Below are positions 14,250 to 25,581 of a stretch of DNA of 64,000 bases, in pieces; position 1 is the first letter of the stretch; every line of letters starts with the position of its first letter. The stretch covers positions 4,675,001 through 4,739,000 of the forward strand of contig BSDZ01000011.1 of NCBI GenBank assembly GCA_030268105.1, given 5' to 3'. This stretch comes from Volvox africanus. Lineage: Eukaryota > Chlorophyta > Chlorophyceae > Chlamydomonadales > Volvocaceae. The notes under the pieces are model-generated. The model searched no databases and was not told the origin of the DNA. It saw nothing but the letters and a program-made list of their open reading frames with translations. The position numbers were made by a program, and so were the translations under genes.

Positions 14250-17200
14250 CGCAGGCAGTTGAGTTTGGATTTAGATTTTGGTTCTTTCGGCCATCGTTTG
14301 TCGGACCACTGTTTTTGCAGTGGGGTATTAGGAGGTGGGTTGCAGTGTGGCCCCTTTGAGCGCATGTGAAGCTGTGGGTGGTTTCCTTTTGACGGTGATC
14401 GCGAACGTCTCCTTGATGTTCACTGCCGAAGATCAGCGGCAACATTGTAGCTAGTAGGTAAGGATGGAGAGAGGAGGGCAGAAAGACGATACCTGGTATT
14501 GATGTTAAGGCGCACAAATTCCTGACCACCCAGTGGTGTGATTCTGTCTGTCTGTCTGTCTGTCTAGCATACCGGGTGTCAGCGGCTGTCTTCATCCTAG
14601 TGGCCTTCCGAGGCGGGAGGCGGGAAGGGAGAGGGGAATGAACAAAATGGTTCTGGAAGGTGGACGAGGTGTCGGGTCTGTAGGAGTATGTGTGCGTGTG
14701 TGTAAGTGATTCGGACGGGCGCTTGCAACGAGCATCCGAATCAATGATCATCATCATGTTCACCTACCCCGAATGGTTTTGGGAACCGCAGCGGCGCAGC
14801 GATGGTCTGTGGCGGCATGGGGTTGTCGGCAGGGCATCATTCGAGTGGAGGTCACGTTTCGCAGCTTTGGACATTGATGATGGGGTTGCAAGGGTGTTTC
14901 TAACGTACGAGGAGGGGCGCAGGTGCTGGTGAGGCAAACCTCGTGCGAGGAGGGGAGCCGATGTGATTCCAGGAGCTCGGGGAAGAGGTCCTGTTGTTGA
15001 GCCCTGACATGACATGGCATGACATGACTACCAAAGGCTGGGCTAGTGCCCATCAACAGCAAGCCAAAAGTGCGAAAAGGAAAGCGCCTCATGTGTTCAG
15101 TTACACCGGTCTTAAATGGTGGTGGCTGTAACGGTGTCGGATGAAGATGCCCGGCTCGCCTTCTCCTCCTCCGATGGCAGGGCACTCTTAACACCCTTTT
15201 CCCGCGCCTCTACAATCATCCGATTTTACCTATTTCCATTTTACTGGATTTCTTGCATGTGGCTTCGGAGCGGGAGTGCTGGTTCGGGTTCTGTACGAGG
15301 AATCGAGGAGCGGGATCTCTTCGTGTGGCATGTGACGTGTGCATGTATGTGTGAATGATTGATATAAATGAGCATTACACGAGAGTTAGCCGAGGTGAGG
15401 TGAGGTGAGGTGATGACATCATATACACACATGTGTGTGTTTGTGTCGCTCTATGGGTATAGACCAGCAGATGCGGACCAAGTAAAAAGAGAGGTGCGTT
15501 GTTGTTATTGCAGGGATAGGCAGGAGGTTCTTATTGGTAGCACTGTTTTGACGTCGCTGGCTGCAAACGTACAGGGCTGATTCTGAAGCCAAAGTATATG
15601 GCTCGTTTTGTGCAGCTGTGCTGTACATGCACGAGCGGAAGCAGTGCTAGCTTGGGTTGTCACGCGCAGTCAAAGTCGTAATCGACACGGCAGTCTGTAC
15701 AGTTGAAAGTCGCCGAAGCTGCGGCTTACTTAACTTGAGCCTTTGAGCAACGAGACCCCGGGCTCCGGCCCACCACATTCAACTCTTCCTGAAATGTCCG
15801 GGTATGTTTGAAACGCCCCCGCCTGTTTCTCGCGAGCTAGATTGTTCTTCTGCGCACCTACCGTGCGGAACCCATGAGGGACAATTTTAACCATGTCCAC
15901 CTTTTTTGACGAACGAATGGCATCCATACCCAGCCTCAACGATACGGGTTATGGCGTGCCGTGTTCTGTGATGCTATATTATGGCGTTGCGACATGCTCT
16001 ATGTGTGCTGCAATCCGGTACACACTCACTGCGCACGTGGCACGGTGTTGACGCTGCCTTCTTTCCTTCGAGAGCCTGGCGAAGGAAAACTGGACTGCGG
16101 GAAGCAGGAAGCGGAAACTTTTATCCTGGTCGCCGTTTTTAGATAGTGGATTTATGTTGCGGATGGGGGTTGTTGGTTGGTGAGGGCAGGGTGACGGTGC
16201 ATTGCCTTCCTTCTCAGGGGCCACACCCGGCGGCGGCGATTCCACCACGTTTGGCCCCTGGACGTTAGGACACGCGCTGGTATGTTGTTGCCGGCTTGCC
16301 GTTTGCAAGTTGCGGTCTTGGTCACTATTCTCAAAAGATAGCGAAGGGCTGGTGGGAGATGTCACAATGATGGATGAAGGTTGATTAGTATTTGCGAACG
16401 AACGAACCGGAGACGAGGTGCACATCAGTATCCCAATGATGGAATTGAAGTAGAGAGATGAGATGTTTTTACATACGACTGAACACATGCGGCGCATGAG
16501 GACACTGGATGGATATTGGGCAATGGACAAAAGATGCAAGCAGAGTGGACGGGATGAAGCTGTTTGCGCCTGGACCCGGAAGGGTGCGATGCAGCGCTGC
16601 AGATCAGGCATGTTAGCTCGGCATGAATGCTGCTGGAATGGGATTAAATGGACTGTGGAACGGCGATTCTATTCTGTGTTGTACGGTGCTGCGATTATAG
16701 CAAAACATACTTTTGAGAGTAGGCATTGGGATGTAGTAAACGCGTCGCAGGTCAGCATTGTGGCCTGCTGTCGCATGCTTACGGTCGCCGTCATGGCAGT
16801 GCCGCATCTGTATGTAACAACTAGGGGAAAGGCTTCCGCACGCACCGTGTGTTTGCACGGAACCCTCCAGGAGTGAGGGAAAACCCCAGGACGAGGATCT
16901 GCCATCGAAAACATGCGATAATGAGAGTCCTTCCGGAATGCGGGTGCATGAATGCATCTAGAGGTGTCACTACATGTGCTTCACACATGAACAGCTGCCT
17001 GTGTCCATCCCTCAATCCCTTAATCCCCCAGTGCAATCAAATTGCAATGCAGCTTTGCGTCCACTACATCCCCCCGGTAGTGCCACTGGTGCTCACAAAG
17101 GCTGATGCATTCGGACCCCTCTCCTGCCGCGCCCTCCGCAACACAGTCACGTGCGCGATCATGGCAATGAGATGGTCGCAATGGTGCGTGATTTAGGTAT

Positions 17201-18030
17201 GCAAACGTCTCAGCCTCGCTATGGTCCCTTGGGAGCAGTAAGTAGATAACGTAATTCTAATTTCACTGGCGACGCCTCAGTACCCGGATCTTCCATGCAA
17301 ATACATCGCATATCAATCGGTGTGAGAAGTGCAATGTCGAAATAAGTTACTGCTACCAACGCAGGGTTGTCAGTTGGCTATGGAGTCGGTCTTGGCCCGC
17401 GGCTGTGACCTTCAACGGGACTCAACTGCACTCTATGATGCGCTAATCCTGCTGATAGCTCGTCCGTGGGTCACAGGAGCGGGTCCTGCTACCTGAAGGG
17501 TTGATGTCCCGATCTATGCTCTCGACACGGTCCGGCAAAATGTTAGGCATAACGCTTCCGTTACAAGTCGGTCAGATAAAGGGAACGAGGGCAACAGATA
17601 TAAGTGGCCGTTTACGCTCAAGAAGTTCAAACGCTTGTAGGGCCAAGTGACAAATACTAAAATACTAATCCGACTCTAAATGCCGTACACATTTCGTGAC
17701 ATGGTCGAAAGATAACATGCAACGCGATCAAGATCAAATTATTGTATTAGATAAAAAATAATAGTCTGATTAAAATAGATTAAATTGATAGGCAGACAAC
17801 ACGCTTTTGGATACTGCGATTCTTCCGCCTTCGAAATCCTGCCGTGCAACCCAAGCGATATAAATAGTTTGGCTCGACCTGGCCATAATTCAATTATCTT
17901 CTGGTTCACCATACAAAATATGCCTGGCTACTTGGCTCCACAATTAACACGTAATGTCTGACCATGTAGCTGCTTGATGCTGGAGGCCGCGATGCTTATC
18001 ATGCGCGGCCGTGACATAACATTGTGATAT
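14250..18030. other. gene-poor stretch
   Basis: Holds the 3' UTR of the GUCD1-like gene (TGTAA at 14701-14705), a TCTG tetranucleotide run near 14547-14565, and unsupported open frames. Minus-strand frames at 15979-16611 (210 aa, Ser/Pro-rich, with near-repeated NSDQDR and NGDQDK) and 15730-15939 look mildly protein-like, but no splice chain, start context or family was found. The part from 17640 to 17900 is AT-rich and empty. Confidence 0.45.
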
Positions 18031-18361
18031 GGGGGTCCAAGCAATAAATTCCAAATTCCATTGGCTGAACGCCAATAGTTTCTCTAAGAAGTCAGCACAA
18101 CCGCAGATGCAACTCATACTGTTTAGCAGGCTGAGGTCTAGTTCGTTTCCAGAATCAACCTGGCAAGGCAACCCATCAACTAGCAATGGCCATGCACCAT
18201 CACCCACAGAATCAAGAAAGAGCCCTCAGTCTGTCAATCCTCCCTGTGTCTGGTCCTGGTAAGTTTCCCTATGTTGAGCCAAAGTAAGCCGCAGGCTCCA
18301 CGCCTGGTGGTGCCCTTCCATTAATTTCTTAAAGTTTCAGCCTTGCAAACCATACTTCCCC

Positions 18362-18458
18362 TGTAGTAGTCGTACATGTACGGCCCCCACACCAGCACAA
18401 CATCATGGTGCAGAAGCACCCTGTCAGCATCGAGACGCCTTTGCGGCTCTCTACTACA
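18362..18458. mobile_element. 97-bp TG...CA insertion with 5-bp target duplication
   Basis: Inserted into the 18S pseudogene at a point that is continuous in normal 18S rRNA. It begins TGTAGTAG and ends CTACTACA, a perfect 8-bp terminal inverted repeat that starts TG and ends CA. It is flanked on both sides by TCCCC (18357-18361 and 18459-18463). These are hallmarks of a retroviral-integrase-type insertion, so a very short solo LTR is one reading; a tiny MITE is the alternative. No coding capacity. Confidence 0.6.
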
Positions 18459-18626
18459 TCCCCCGGAGCCGAAAAACTTTAATTTCACTGAAGGTGCTGG
18501 CAGAGTCGTAATTGAATCATCTGCCAATCCCTAGTCAGCATTGTTAATGGTTGAGACTACGACTCTAATCATCTTCGAGCCTCCAACTTTCATTCTTGAT
18601 CAATGAAAGTATCCTTGGCAAATGCA

Positions 18627-18814
18627 GGAAGCCAGGCCGCATGAAGAGGAATTATACCTTGAAGGGATCTTTCCTTTCAGGGTGGTGATTCACCCTGCCC
18701 TCCGATGTGCGGACACATACATGAGAAAAGGGATAATTGTAGTATCCTGGGGTATCTATGGGTAGTGTCCACGATGGACCGGGTATGGTCATCTTCCGAT
18801 TGGGCCTTTGTAGC
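18627..18814 (-). repeat. interspersed repeat copy 1, inserted in 18S pseudogene
   Basis: About 190 bp that interrupt the 18S homology. Its inner end, read on the minus strand, contains CTACAAAGGCCCAATCGGAA followed by GATGACCATAC and ATAGATACCCCAGGA. The same words recur in direct orientation at 19345-19387 and 19725-19803, outside the rRNA homology. Boundaries are approximate. Confidence 0.5.
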
Positions 18815-19339
18815 CCTGACATAACAGAGATACAACAACAAATGGCCCCGACTACACCTCTTAATCATTACTCAGTCCCACAGACCAATACATAGGATTG
18901 AGTCCTATCGTGTTATACCAAGCTAATGTATTCAGAGCATAGGCCTGCTTTGAACACTCTAATTGACCCAGGAGATAGGCCCAGGAGCCCATCCCCGGCA
19001 GGAAGATGGAGCCAGGCCGTGCACACCAGAGGCGGACTGCACAACCCCACCCGAAATCCAACTAACTACAAGCATTTTAACTGCAACAACTTAAGTATAC
19101 GCTATTGGAGCTGGATTTACCGCGGCTGCTGGCACCAGACTTGCCCTCCAATGGATCATCGTTCTCATTCCAATTACCGGACAAAGTGCTCAAGTATTGT
19201 TATTTATTGTCACTATCTCCCTGTGTCGGTATTGGGTAGGGTAAATTGTGCGCATGGTGCCTTCCCGGGATATGGGGGCCAGCTCTCAGGCTCCCTCTCC
19301 GGAATTGAACCCTGATCCTCCGTCACCCGATTCCTGTTG

Positions 19340-19390
19340 AATCACTGTTGTGTCCGCATACAAAGGCCCAATCAGAAGATGATCAATCGT
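19340..19390 (+). repeat. interspersed repeat copy 2 (partial)
   Basis: Contains ACTGTTGTGTCCGCATACAA followed by AGGCCCAATCAGAAGATGAT, a diverged partial copy of the unit seen at 18627-18814 and 19710-19815. It directly abuts the 5' edge of the 18S-like sequence. Confidence 0.45.
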
Positions 19391-19709
19391 TTGAATGAAC
19401 CATCCTTGAAATGAGCAATATAAATGTATGATGGTATAACAAGGCTGCTCCACACACTCAAATCTCACATCTTGGCTTGCCAGTTCTTGCTGGTCTTCTG
19501 GTTCATTTCCGAGAAGCTTACAGCAGTGTGGGGTAGCAACCGTGCATTGTCATTACAAGAGCAGTCTCCCTGCATGCTCGCAGCTCACCTGTCAGAATCA
19601 CTCACTTCCCAGCAGCACCAGCACCAGTGATACATATATTGCAAGGGCTCATTACAGAGCTATGTACGGGGTGTTATATACAAAGGTCTATATATTGGAT
19701 GGTTGGGAG

Positions 19710-19815
19710 GGGAAACACAGGTGTTGTATCTCTGTTGTGTCCGCCTACAAAGGCCCAATCGGAAGATGGCCATACAGGCCCCGTAGATACCCCAGGAAAC
19801 GACAGGCGGAAGGGG
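19710..19815 (+). repeat. interspersed repeat copy 3
   Basis: Contains GTTGTATCTCTGTTGTGTCC, then CTACAAAGGCCCAATCGGAA and GTAGATACCCCAGGA, matching copy 1 in inverted orientation about 0.9 kb away. The two copies bracket most of the 18S pseudogene. Confidence 0.5.
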
Positions 19816-20063
19816 GGGCTCGACAGCAGTATCAACAGCATCCATTGACCATGCGTCTGGTTTTGGGGCATGCACCCATCCGCCCCTAACGAGCTTAACG
19901 AAAAAAATTGAAACACTTACCTACCTACCTACCTACCTACTACTTTGTACGTCTGCCGTTGTACAAGCTGTACAGCTGCCCTACCCTGTATCTAAGAGCC
20001 TCTTTTGGCGGCACAGCCCAACCAGAACTGAAACCAGCGGCGCCGGGAACCTGTTTGCTAGGA

Positions 20064-20068
20064 TTACA
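20064..20068 (-). terminator. TGTAA poly(A) signal of ATG18-like gene
   Basis: TTACA on the plus strand, about 176 nt beyond the stop at 20244. Confidence 0.5.
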
Positions 20069-20243
20069 TTGAATATGGACGTGAACGAACCGTCGACCCC
20101 TGCCTGCCTGCCTATGAACAGGTGGCGTCCCCACCGTTTGTATATCGCTGATGCCCCTCCCTCCCCTCCCTCCCTTCCTCCCTCCCTTCCTCTCTTCCCC
20201 CCTCCCTCCCCTTCCTCCTGGACAGCCACTGGCTCTTCAAAGC

Positions 20244-23200
20244 CTACCCCAGTATGCTCCCACTTCCTAGCATAGACCACTCCCCGTCGAGATTACATTT
20301 GGGGCCTTGTGGATTTAACAGATCCGTCAGACTGTACTCATACAACATACCCTCCTGGGTGGCGACCATAATCGTGGCTCGATCCTCCTCCTCCTCCTCC
20401 TCCTCCTCCTCCTCCTCCACCACCTCCACCTTCCCCGCTCCCAACGTCGCTGCATTCCCAAACCCTGCATCCCAAGCACCTCGAGCACCACTACAGCTAA
20501 TAATGGCAGATGTTTCGACCTGGTGAGGTGAGGTGAGGTGAGGTGAGGTGACGGCGGACTCACCACCGCCATCGCCAAGCTCCGCCGCTGCCACGGTGGA
20601 GCCGCACCCAGCGGCAGCAGTCATAGCACTGCCAGTACTGGTACCAGCAGCTGTAGGAACAGAAGTAGCAGTAGCAGTAGCAGTAGCGGCTTCGCCGCCG
20701 CTGCTGGTGGGTGTTCCAGTGGCGGCGAGGCGGGTTGTCAGCTGGCCGACTGCAGCCAGCGTGTTTGGCATCCCCCGGGGAGGGGAGGAGGAGGGTCTGA
20801 AGGCGCAGATGGCGGTGCCAGCGGAACGGGGCAGACGGATTGTCGCGATGTTGCGAGTGGGCTCTACCTGCGGTAATGGCGGTAATGGCGGTAATAGTGG
20901 TAATGGCGGTAATAGTGGTAATGGCGGTAATAGTGGTAATGGCGGTAATGGCGGTAATGGCGGTAATGGCGGTAATAGTGGTAATGGCGGTAATGGCGGT
21001 AATGGCGGTAATAGTGGTAATGGCGGTAATAGTGGTAATGGCGGTAATGGCGGTAATGGCGGTAATGGCGGTAATGGCGGTAATGGCGGTAATAGTGGTA
21101 ATGGCGGTAATAGTGGTAATGGCGGTAATGGCGGTAATGGCGGTAATGGCGGTAATGGCGGTAATAGTGGTAATGGCGGTAATAGTGGTAATGGTGGTAA
21201 TGGCGGTAATAGTGGTAATGGCGGTAATAGTGGTAATGGCGGTAATGGCGGTAATGGCGGTAATAGTGGTAATGGCGGTAATAGTGGTAATGGCGGTAAT
21301 GGCGGTATCAGGCTGTATCATGATGCAACAGACAGCCCAATATCTCACTGCTCTGTGTTCGAAGGGAGGTGCTGGCCTCATCCCCATCGCCCCCCTCACC
21401 ATATCCCCAACGGAATATCTCACGGCTGCGGAGAGCAGTCCCGCGGCGGTGGAGGCGGGACGAGCATGCGCCCCGGGAGGCTCGGGATCCTGCAGACGAC
21501 GGATTTATGACAGATCAAAATTTTCAAACTCAAAAATCCAACATCCAAAACCTGGGATACAAAACTGGAATAACCTCAATCTAATAATTGGGGTTCCAAC
21601 ACTCAATAGAGCTTTTAAAACAAAAAACCAACCAACTATAAATATAGAATGTTAGAAAGATTGAGGATTCTTATAAATACAAATGCAGAATATTTGTTCA
21701 CAAGGGATTCTTTCGATAAAGGATTACTATCACAGTATGTAAGCATGACTTCGCAAAATACAAGGCTAAAACTTTTTTAATTTAATGAATTGTTTTATTT
21801 TTGTTATTACTGGTTTCATCCAATGCAACGCGGGTGGTGAGCACCACCTCGATTCGGAACACGTGGATTGTCCCGTGGCTGCTCGACGCCACCAGAAGTT
21901 GCATGGAGTGACCCACGGGTCCGAAGGCCATAGACTGAATGATGGCGGACATGGCCCCTCGTCGGAAGCTGTGGCTGCGGGCCGCACTGGGCATCCTGTG
22001 GACGCGGATGAGGGTGCCCTTGGCGGAGGCGGTGGCCAGGAGTGAGCCGTCGGCGCTCCAGGACATGAGGGTCTGGATGGAAGGCGGGTCAGGGGGTCCG
22101 GAGGCGTCATGTCATGTCATGTCATATATAATATAAAAAAATAAAAATATATATAATATAAAATAATATAACATTATATAATTTAGGGTTTTAGGGTGAT
22201 CATATATCCCAACCCCCCTCTTTTTCCTTGGAGCACCCCCCGCACTCACCACGGGTGTCTGGTGCGCTCGCACCTCACTCAGTACATTACCGCCCTCCTG
22301 CGCCAGGTCGTAGATGCGCACAGTGCCCTGGAGGCAACGGTATTGGGAGTTGGGATAACCATCAAGGAACAACGAACGACGGTTAATACGGACAGCAAAG
22401 GAGCAGTGGCCATACTTGTCATGAGCAAGCAAACAGAGGATATGATTAAGATGTAGAGATATCCAACCGAAAACTACCAACCGAAAACTACCGACAAAGT
22501 TCGAACGAACCAAAATCCGTACCCATAGCATCTGCTATTGTATGTTACACGGGAGGGTTGAGGAACTAAAACAACAGCAGCCTCCGTCGTAAGCAGGGTT
22601 GAGAGTACCCCACACATTCGGCGGGTAAGGAATCATGGGCGGAGTACTCGAATGCCGCCGCGGAGCTCCCGCGACAGCCTGCTTGCTATCCTCAATTCCC
22701 CAACTCCCCACACATCCCCCCATGCACACACACACACACACACCCCTCCTTACCACCTCTCCCCACGCACACACACCCCTCCCCACCACGAACACGAGTT
22801 CCTTGCCGAGTCAAACGTACCGTAGCTGATGAGGTCGGCAGTGCCAAGAGGTTGGGTTCGTGGCAGCATGTCAGCGCGCAGCAGCCACCCTGACGGAAGT
22901 GGGAATGGATAAGGCCGGAGGGGAAGAGGGAGAGAGGGAGAGAGGGGGAGAGGGGGAGAGGGGGAGAGGGGTGAGGGTGAGGGAGGCGAAAAGGCGATTA
23001 CTGTGAGTTTATGTGAATGCGAAGGAAGGGACATCGGAAGCATCAGGGCCCAAACCCCCTCACTCCCTTCGTCCCCGCCTTCCTCTCCTCTCCCTCCCCA
23101 CCTCCCCACCTGATTTACGTCCCTGCTGTTTCTCGACCTCCCACCTCCCACCTCCCACCACGGACGAGGCCATCCAGCCATCCATCACCCAGCCCTCACA

Positions 23201-24877
23201 TCACCCCACACCACACCCTACCCCACAACCCACCCCACCCCACCCCACCCCACACGGTGGTTACCGGTGATTGTTGTACTCTTCAACAACAACAGTACGA
23301 TAAGGACTCGAGTATTATTATTCGCCTAACCCCCCCCCACCCACCCCACGCACAATCTCATTCTCAATCTCAAAACCACCACACCACTCCTAGCGCACGC
23401 ACGCCTGCTCCTCTAGGAGCTCCCCTCTTCCCCCTGCTCCCCAGCCACCTGCAACCCACCATCTGGCCCTCCTCCATGTCGATGGCTCTCAGACACGCCA
23501 GGTTGCTCATGGAGTAGACCTGGACGCGGCGGGAGGTCATCACCACCAACCTGCGGGATATCAGAACGGCCGACATGAGGGCCGATATCGTGCTGCGACT
23601 GACGTACCCGGTGTGGTACCCTCCCCGCACCCACCGATACTATCCCGGGGGGGTGGATGAATCCACGACTAATACACATCCGGAATGAGAATCAGGAACT
23701 AGGCGGGACATCTACCGATCGCGCGGGACTTTACCGTCCTTTTGACAGATTTAAACACACGCCGTACAAAGATACGACACACCGAGAGCACCAGCCGCAT
23801 ACCCTCCCCCCTTTCCCCCATGATATATGGACATACGCACACTATATATAACCATGAATACGAGTACGAACAGACGCATATACACCTAAATGCATTCCGT
23901 ACATACCTTTGTCGGTTCATTCGTACTGCCATTATGGAAGTGGGGTAGGAGAGCTCCTGAATGGTGCGGCTGGTGCTGGTGTTCATCACCGTCAGCTTGC
24001 GGGGGGTCAGGGCGGGCTGCTCCCCTGGGCGGCGGCGGCGGCGGCGGCGTGTGTGTGTATGGCGGGAGGCGGCATTGGGGTATAGCTCCCTAGGAAAGGA
24101 AACAAGGGTGAAGTCTCTCTCTCTCACAAAGAGAGCCTTCACCCTTATAAAACCCTTACTTATATGCAATTTATAAGGAATATATTCATCTAGGGAGCCG
24201 GAGGTGCAGATGGCCGGTGTGTGTGTGTGTGTGTGTGTGTACATGTGTGATCGGGAGGATGTAGGGTTGGGGAGACAAGAGACTGGGTTGACAGAATTGG
24301 GTAAGAGGTGTGCCTCGGGTATTATTAACAGTTGTTATTATGGTTGGTCTGGAAAGAAAAAGGGAGCAACAAATGGGAACAGGATACGAGACACGTCCTC
24401 GCCAAGAATCCTCACAGGATTACGTTACTCCTCCCATTACACGTCCCCATACACACTCGTACACCTCCATAAGCATTCGCACACCTCCATGCAAATACAC
24501 AAGTACCCCAGATCAGACAAGAGCTCGCGGTTGCGAGGCGGGGCGTACATAAAGGTCCACGCACCTGCCCCTACAAAGCCCACAAGGCTGGTGCAGAAAA
24601 GCATTTCCACAATGCTGCGGGCGCCATTCAGACGGAGGAAGGGAGGAAGGGATTAAAGCTGAAGAAGTTTAAGTTCTGAAATGATGAGGATCCAGGCAGA
24701 ATGAGTGTATGGGTCATAGTCGCACCTGACAGCCCCGATGGCGTAACGATAGCAAAGCTTATGCGTGTCGACATTGTAGATATGCACGCCTTGCTGGCTA
24801 CCAAGCGCCACGCATGTGCAGTCTTGGTTGAAGCTAATGTGGAGAACTCCGCTCTTGCTGCACCCTGACAGCGCCAT
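20244..24877 (-). CDS. ATG18: ATG18/WIPI-family PROPPIN (autophagy)
   Basis: Seven-bladed beta-propeller that binds PI3P/PI(3,5)P2 on isolation membranes in autophagy. Exons on the minus strand: 24877-24726, 24614-24565, 24024-23907, 23550-23460, 22889-22821, 22327-22250, 22072-21848, 21489-21400, 20867-20244; 498 aa with every phase agreeing. Diagnostic segments are [86 protein letters not shown], the lipid-binding FRRG (222-225), [10 protein letters not shown] and the last blade [19 protein letters not shown] ... [18 protein letters not shown]. The final blade is split by an insert of roughly 110 residues rich in Ala/Thr/Ser and a poly-Glu run. Intron 8 carries a 9-bp minisatellite; other introns hold CA, GA and AT arrays. 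The symbol reflects family, not a proven orthologue among the paralogues. Confidence 0.93.
20387..20419. repeat. CTC trinucleotide run encoding poly-Glu
   Basis: About eleven CTC units on the plus strand. On the minus strand they are in frame in the last exon of the ATG18-like gene and encode an acidic Glu tract. Confidence 0.8.
20872..21308. repeat. 9-bp minisatellite (GGTAATGGC / GGTAATAGT)
   Basis: About 48 uninterrupted 9-bp units of two types, GGCGGTAAT and AGTGGTAAT, interleaved irregularly. The array lies wholly within intron 8 of the ATG18-like gene and its last units sit right at the acceptor (CCGCAG) of exon 9, so on the transcript they are ATTACCGCC and ATTACCACT units. Confidence 0.95.
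22182..22196. repeat. interstitial telomere-like repeat
   Basis: TTTAGGGTTTTAGGG, two adjacent units of the plant/volvocine telomere type, inside an AT-rich part of intron 6 of the ATG18-like gene. Confidence 0.5.
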
Positions 24878-25581
24878 TCTGTTTGGAATTGCGGCGACAG
24901 GTCTTGCTAGCCCGGAATCGCTGCTTTCATTTTCGTCAAAAATCGCGTCATGTTGTACAGCTATTTAAAACAATGTTGAATATGTGTCCTAAGGTTTGCT
25001 CAATTGCTTGCGATTTCGTTAGACTTCGCGTTGGGGTTTCAGGTGAAAGTGACCAGTCACAACGATGTCTTCGCAACTATTGAAGCTTCTGGTATTATCT
25101 TGATACCAATGAACATGGCATTGTTTCTGTGATTCTGTAGAAATTCTGTGGCAATGTGGACTCTCTTTTGTTCTGGATGGATGACCGTCCCATCGTCCAT
25201 GTCTCAGACAAATCTACCGCCGTGGAGTGCAACTGTCGTAACGGATTCGACGGTGACCTCTAACGAGCAAAAAAGGTTTTTTAATCAAAGCCGTGTGCTT
25301 ATTAACATATATCTAAAATATGGCTTAATTTATTTCGTTTATTATTAGCGGCTGTGGCATCTGCTTTAGAAGGTATATTGGAATACTGGAAGGGCCGCTT
25401 GATAGGTAGTAACTCTGGATGGGAACATTCGGTAGTTTGAGGCGCTGAACAAATAGTACTGCCCCTAGGTTGGATGTGTAAAACTTATCCTATTGCTGCT
25501 CGTGACTAAGTGATTCAGTGTTTGCGCTTCGCGGGGCCATCTCGTGTTTTAGAAGCTTAAGCTATCTGACAAAGTTTCATT
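24878..25581. other. divergent promoter region
   Basis: Separates the head-to-head ATG18-like and ankyrin genes by about 0.7 kb. No coding or RNA feature is recognised. Confidence 0.5.

Larger units (their letters stand above)
18036..19332 (-). pseudogene. decayed 18S rRNA pseudogene, interrupted
   Basis: The minus strand carries a colinear but diverged copy of nuclear small-subunit rRNA. Recognisable blocks, from high to low coordinate, are the CGGGTGACGGAGGAT region, GGTTCAATTCCGGAGAGGGA, the near-universal GTGCCAGCAGCCGCGGTAA with CCAGCTCCAATAGCGTATA, AGAGTGTTCAAAGCAGGCC, AGTAATGATTAAGAGG, TTGGCAAATG.. and the downstream GGTTGAGACT block, GGCTTAATTT-like and AAACTTACCAGG segments, and GGTTGCCTTGCCAGGTTGATTC. 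About the first 370 and last 300 positions of the gene are missing. Substitutions at conserved positions, small deletions and two insertions (18362-18458 and about 18627-18814) show it is not functional. No 5.8S or 28S sequence adjoins it. Confidence 0.9.

Noticed and set aside
15979..16611. 210-aa minus-strand open frame, Ser/Pro-rich
   Set aside because: Some protein-like composition, but no family, no splice partners and no clear start context; could be chance in a gene-poor stretch.
19041..19315. Plus-strand open frame 18926-19315
   Set aside because: It covers the complement of 18S rRNA sequence; translation is meaningless.
20548..21510. Plus-strand GNGG-repeat frame and matching TAI/TIT minus-strand frame
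   Set aside because: Translation of the 9-bp minisatellite inside an ATG18 intron; the real minus-strand exons end on either side of it.
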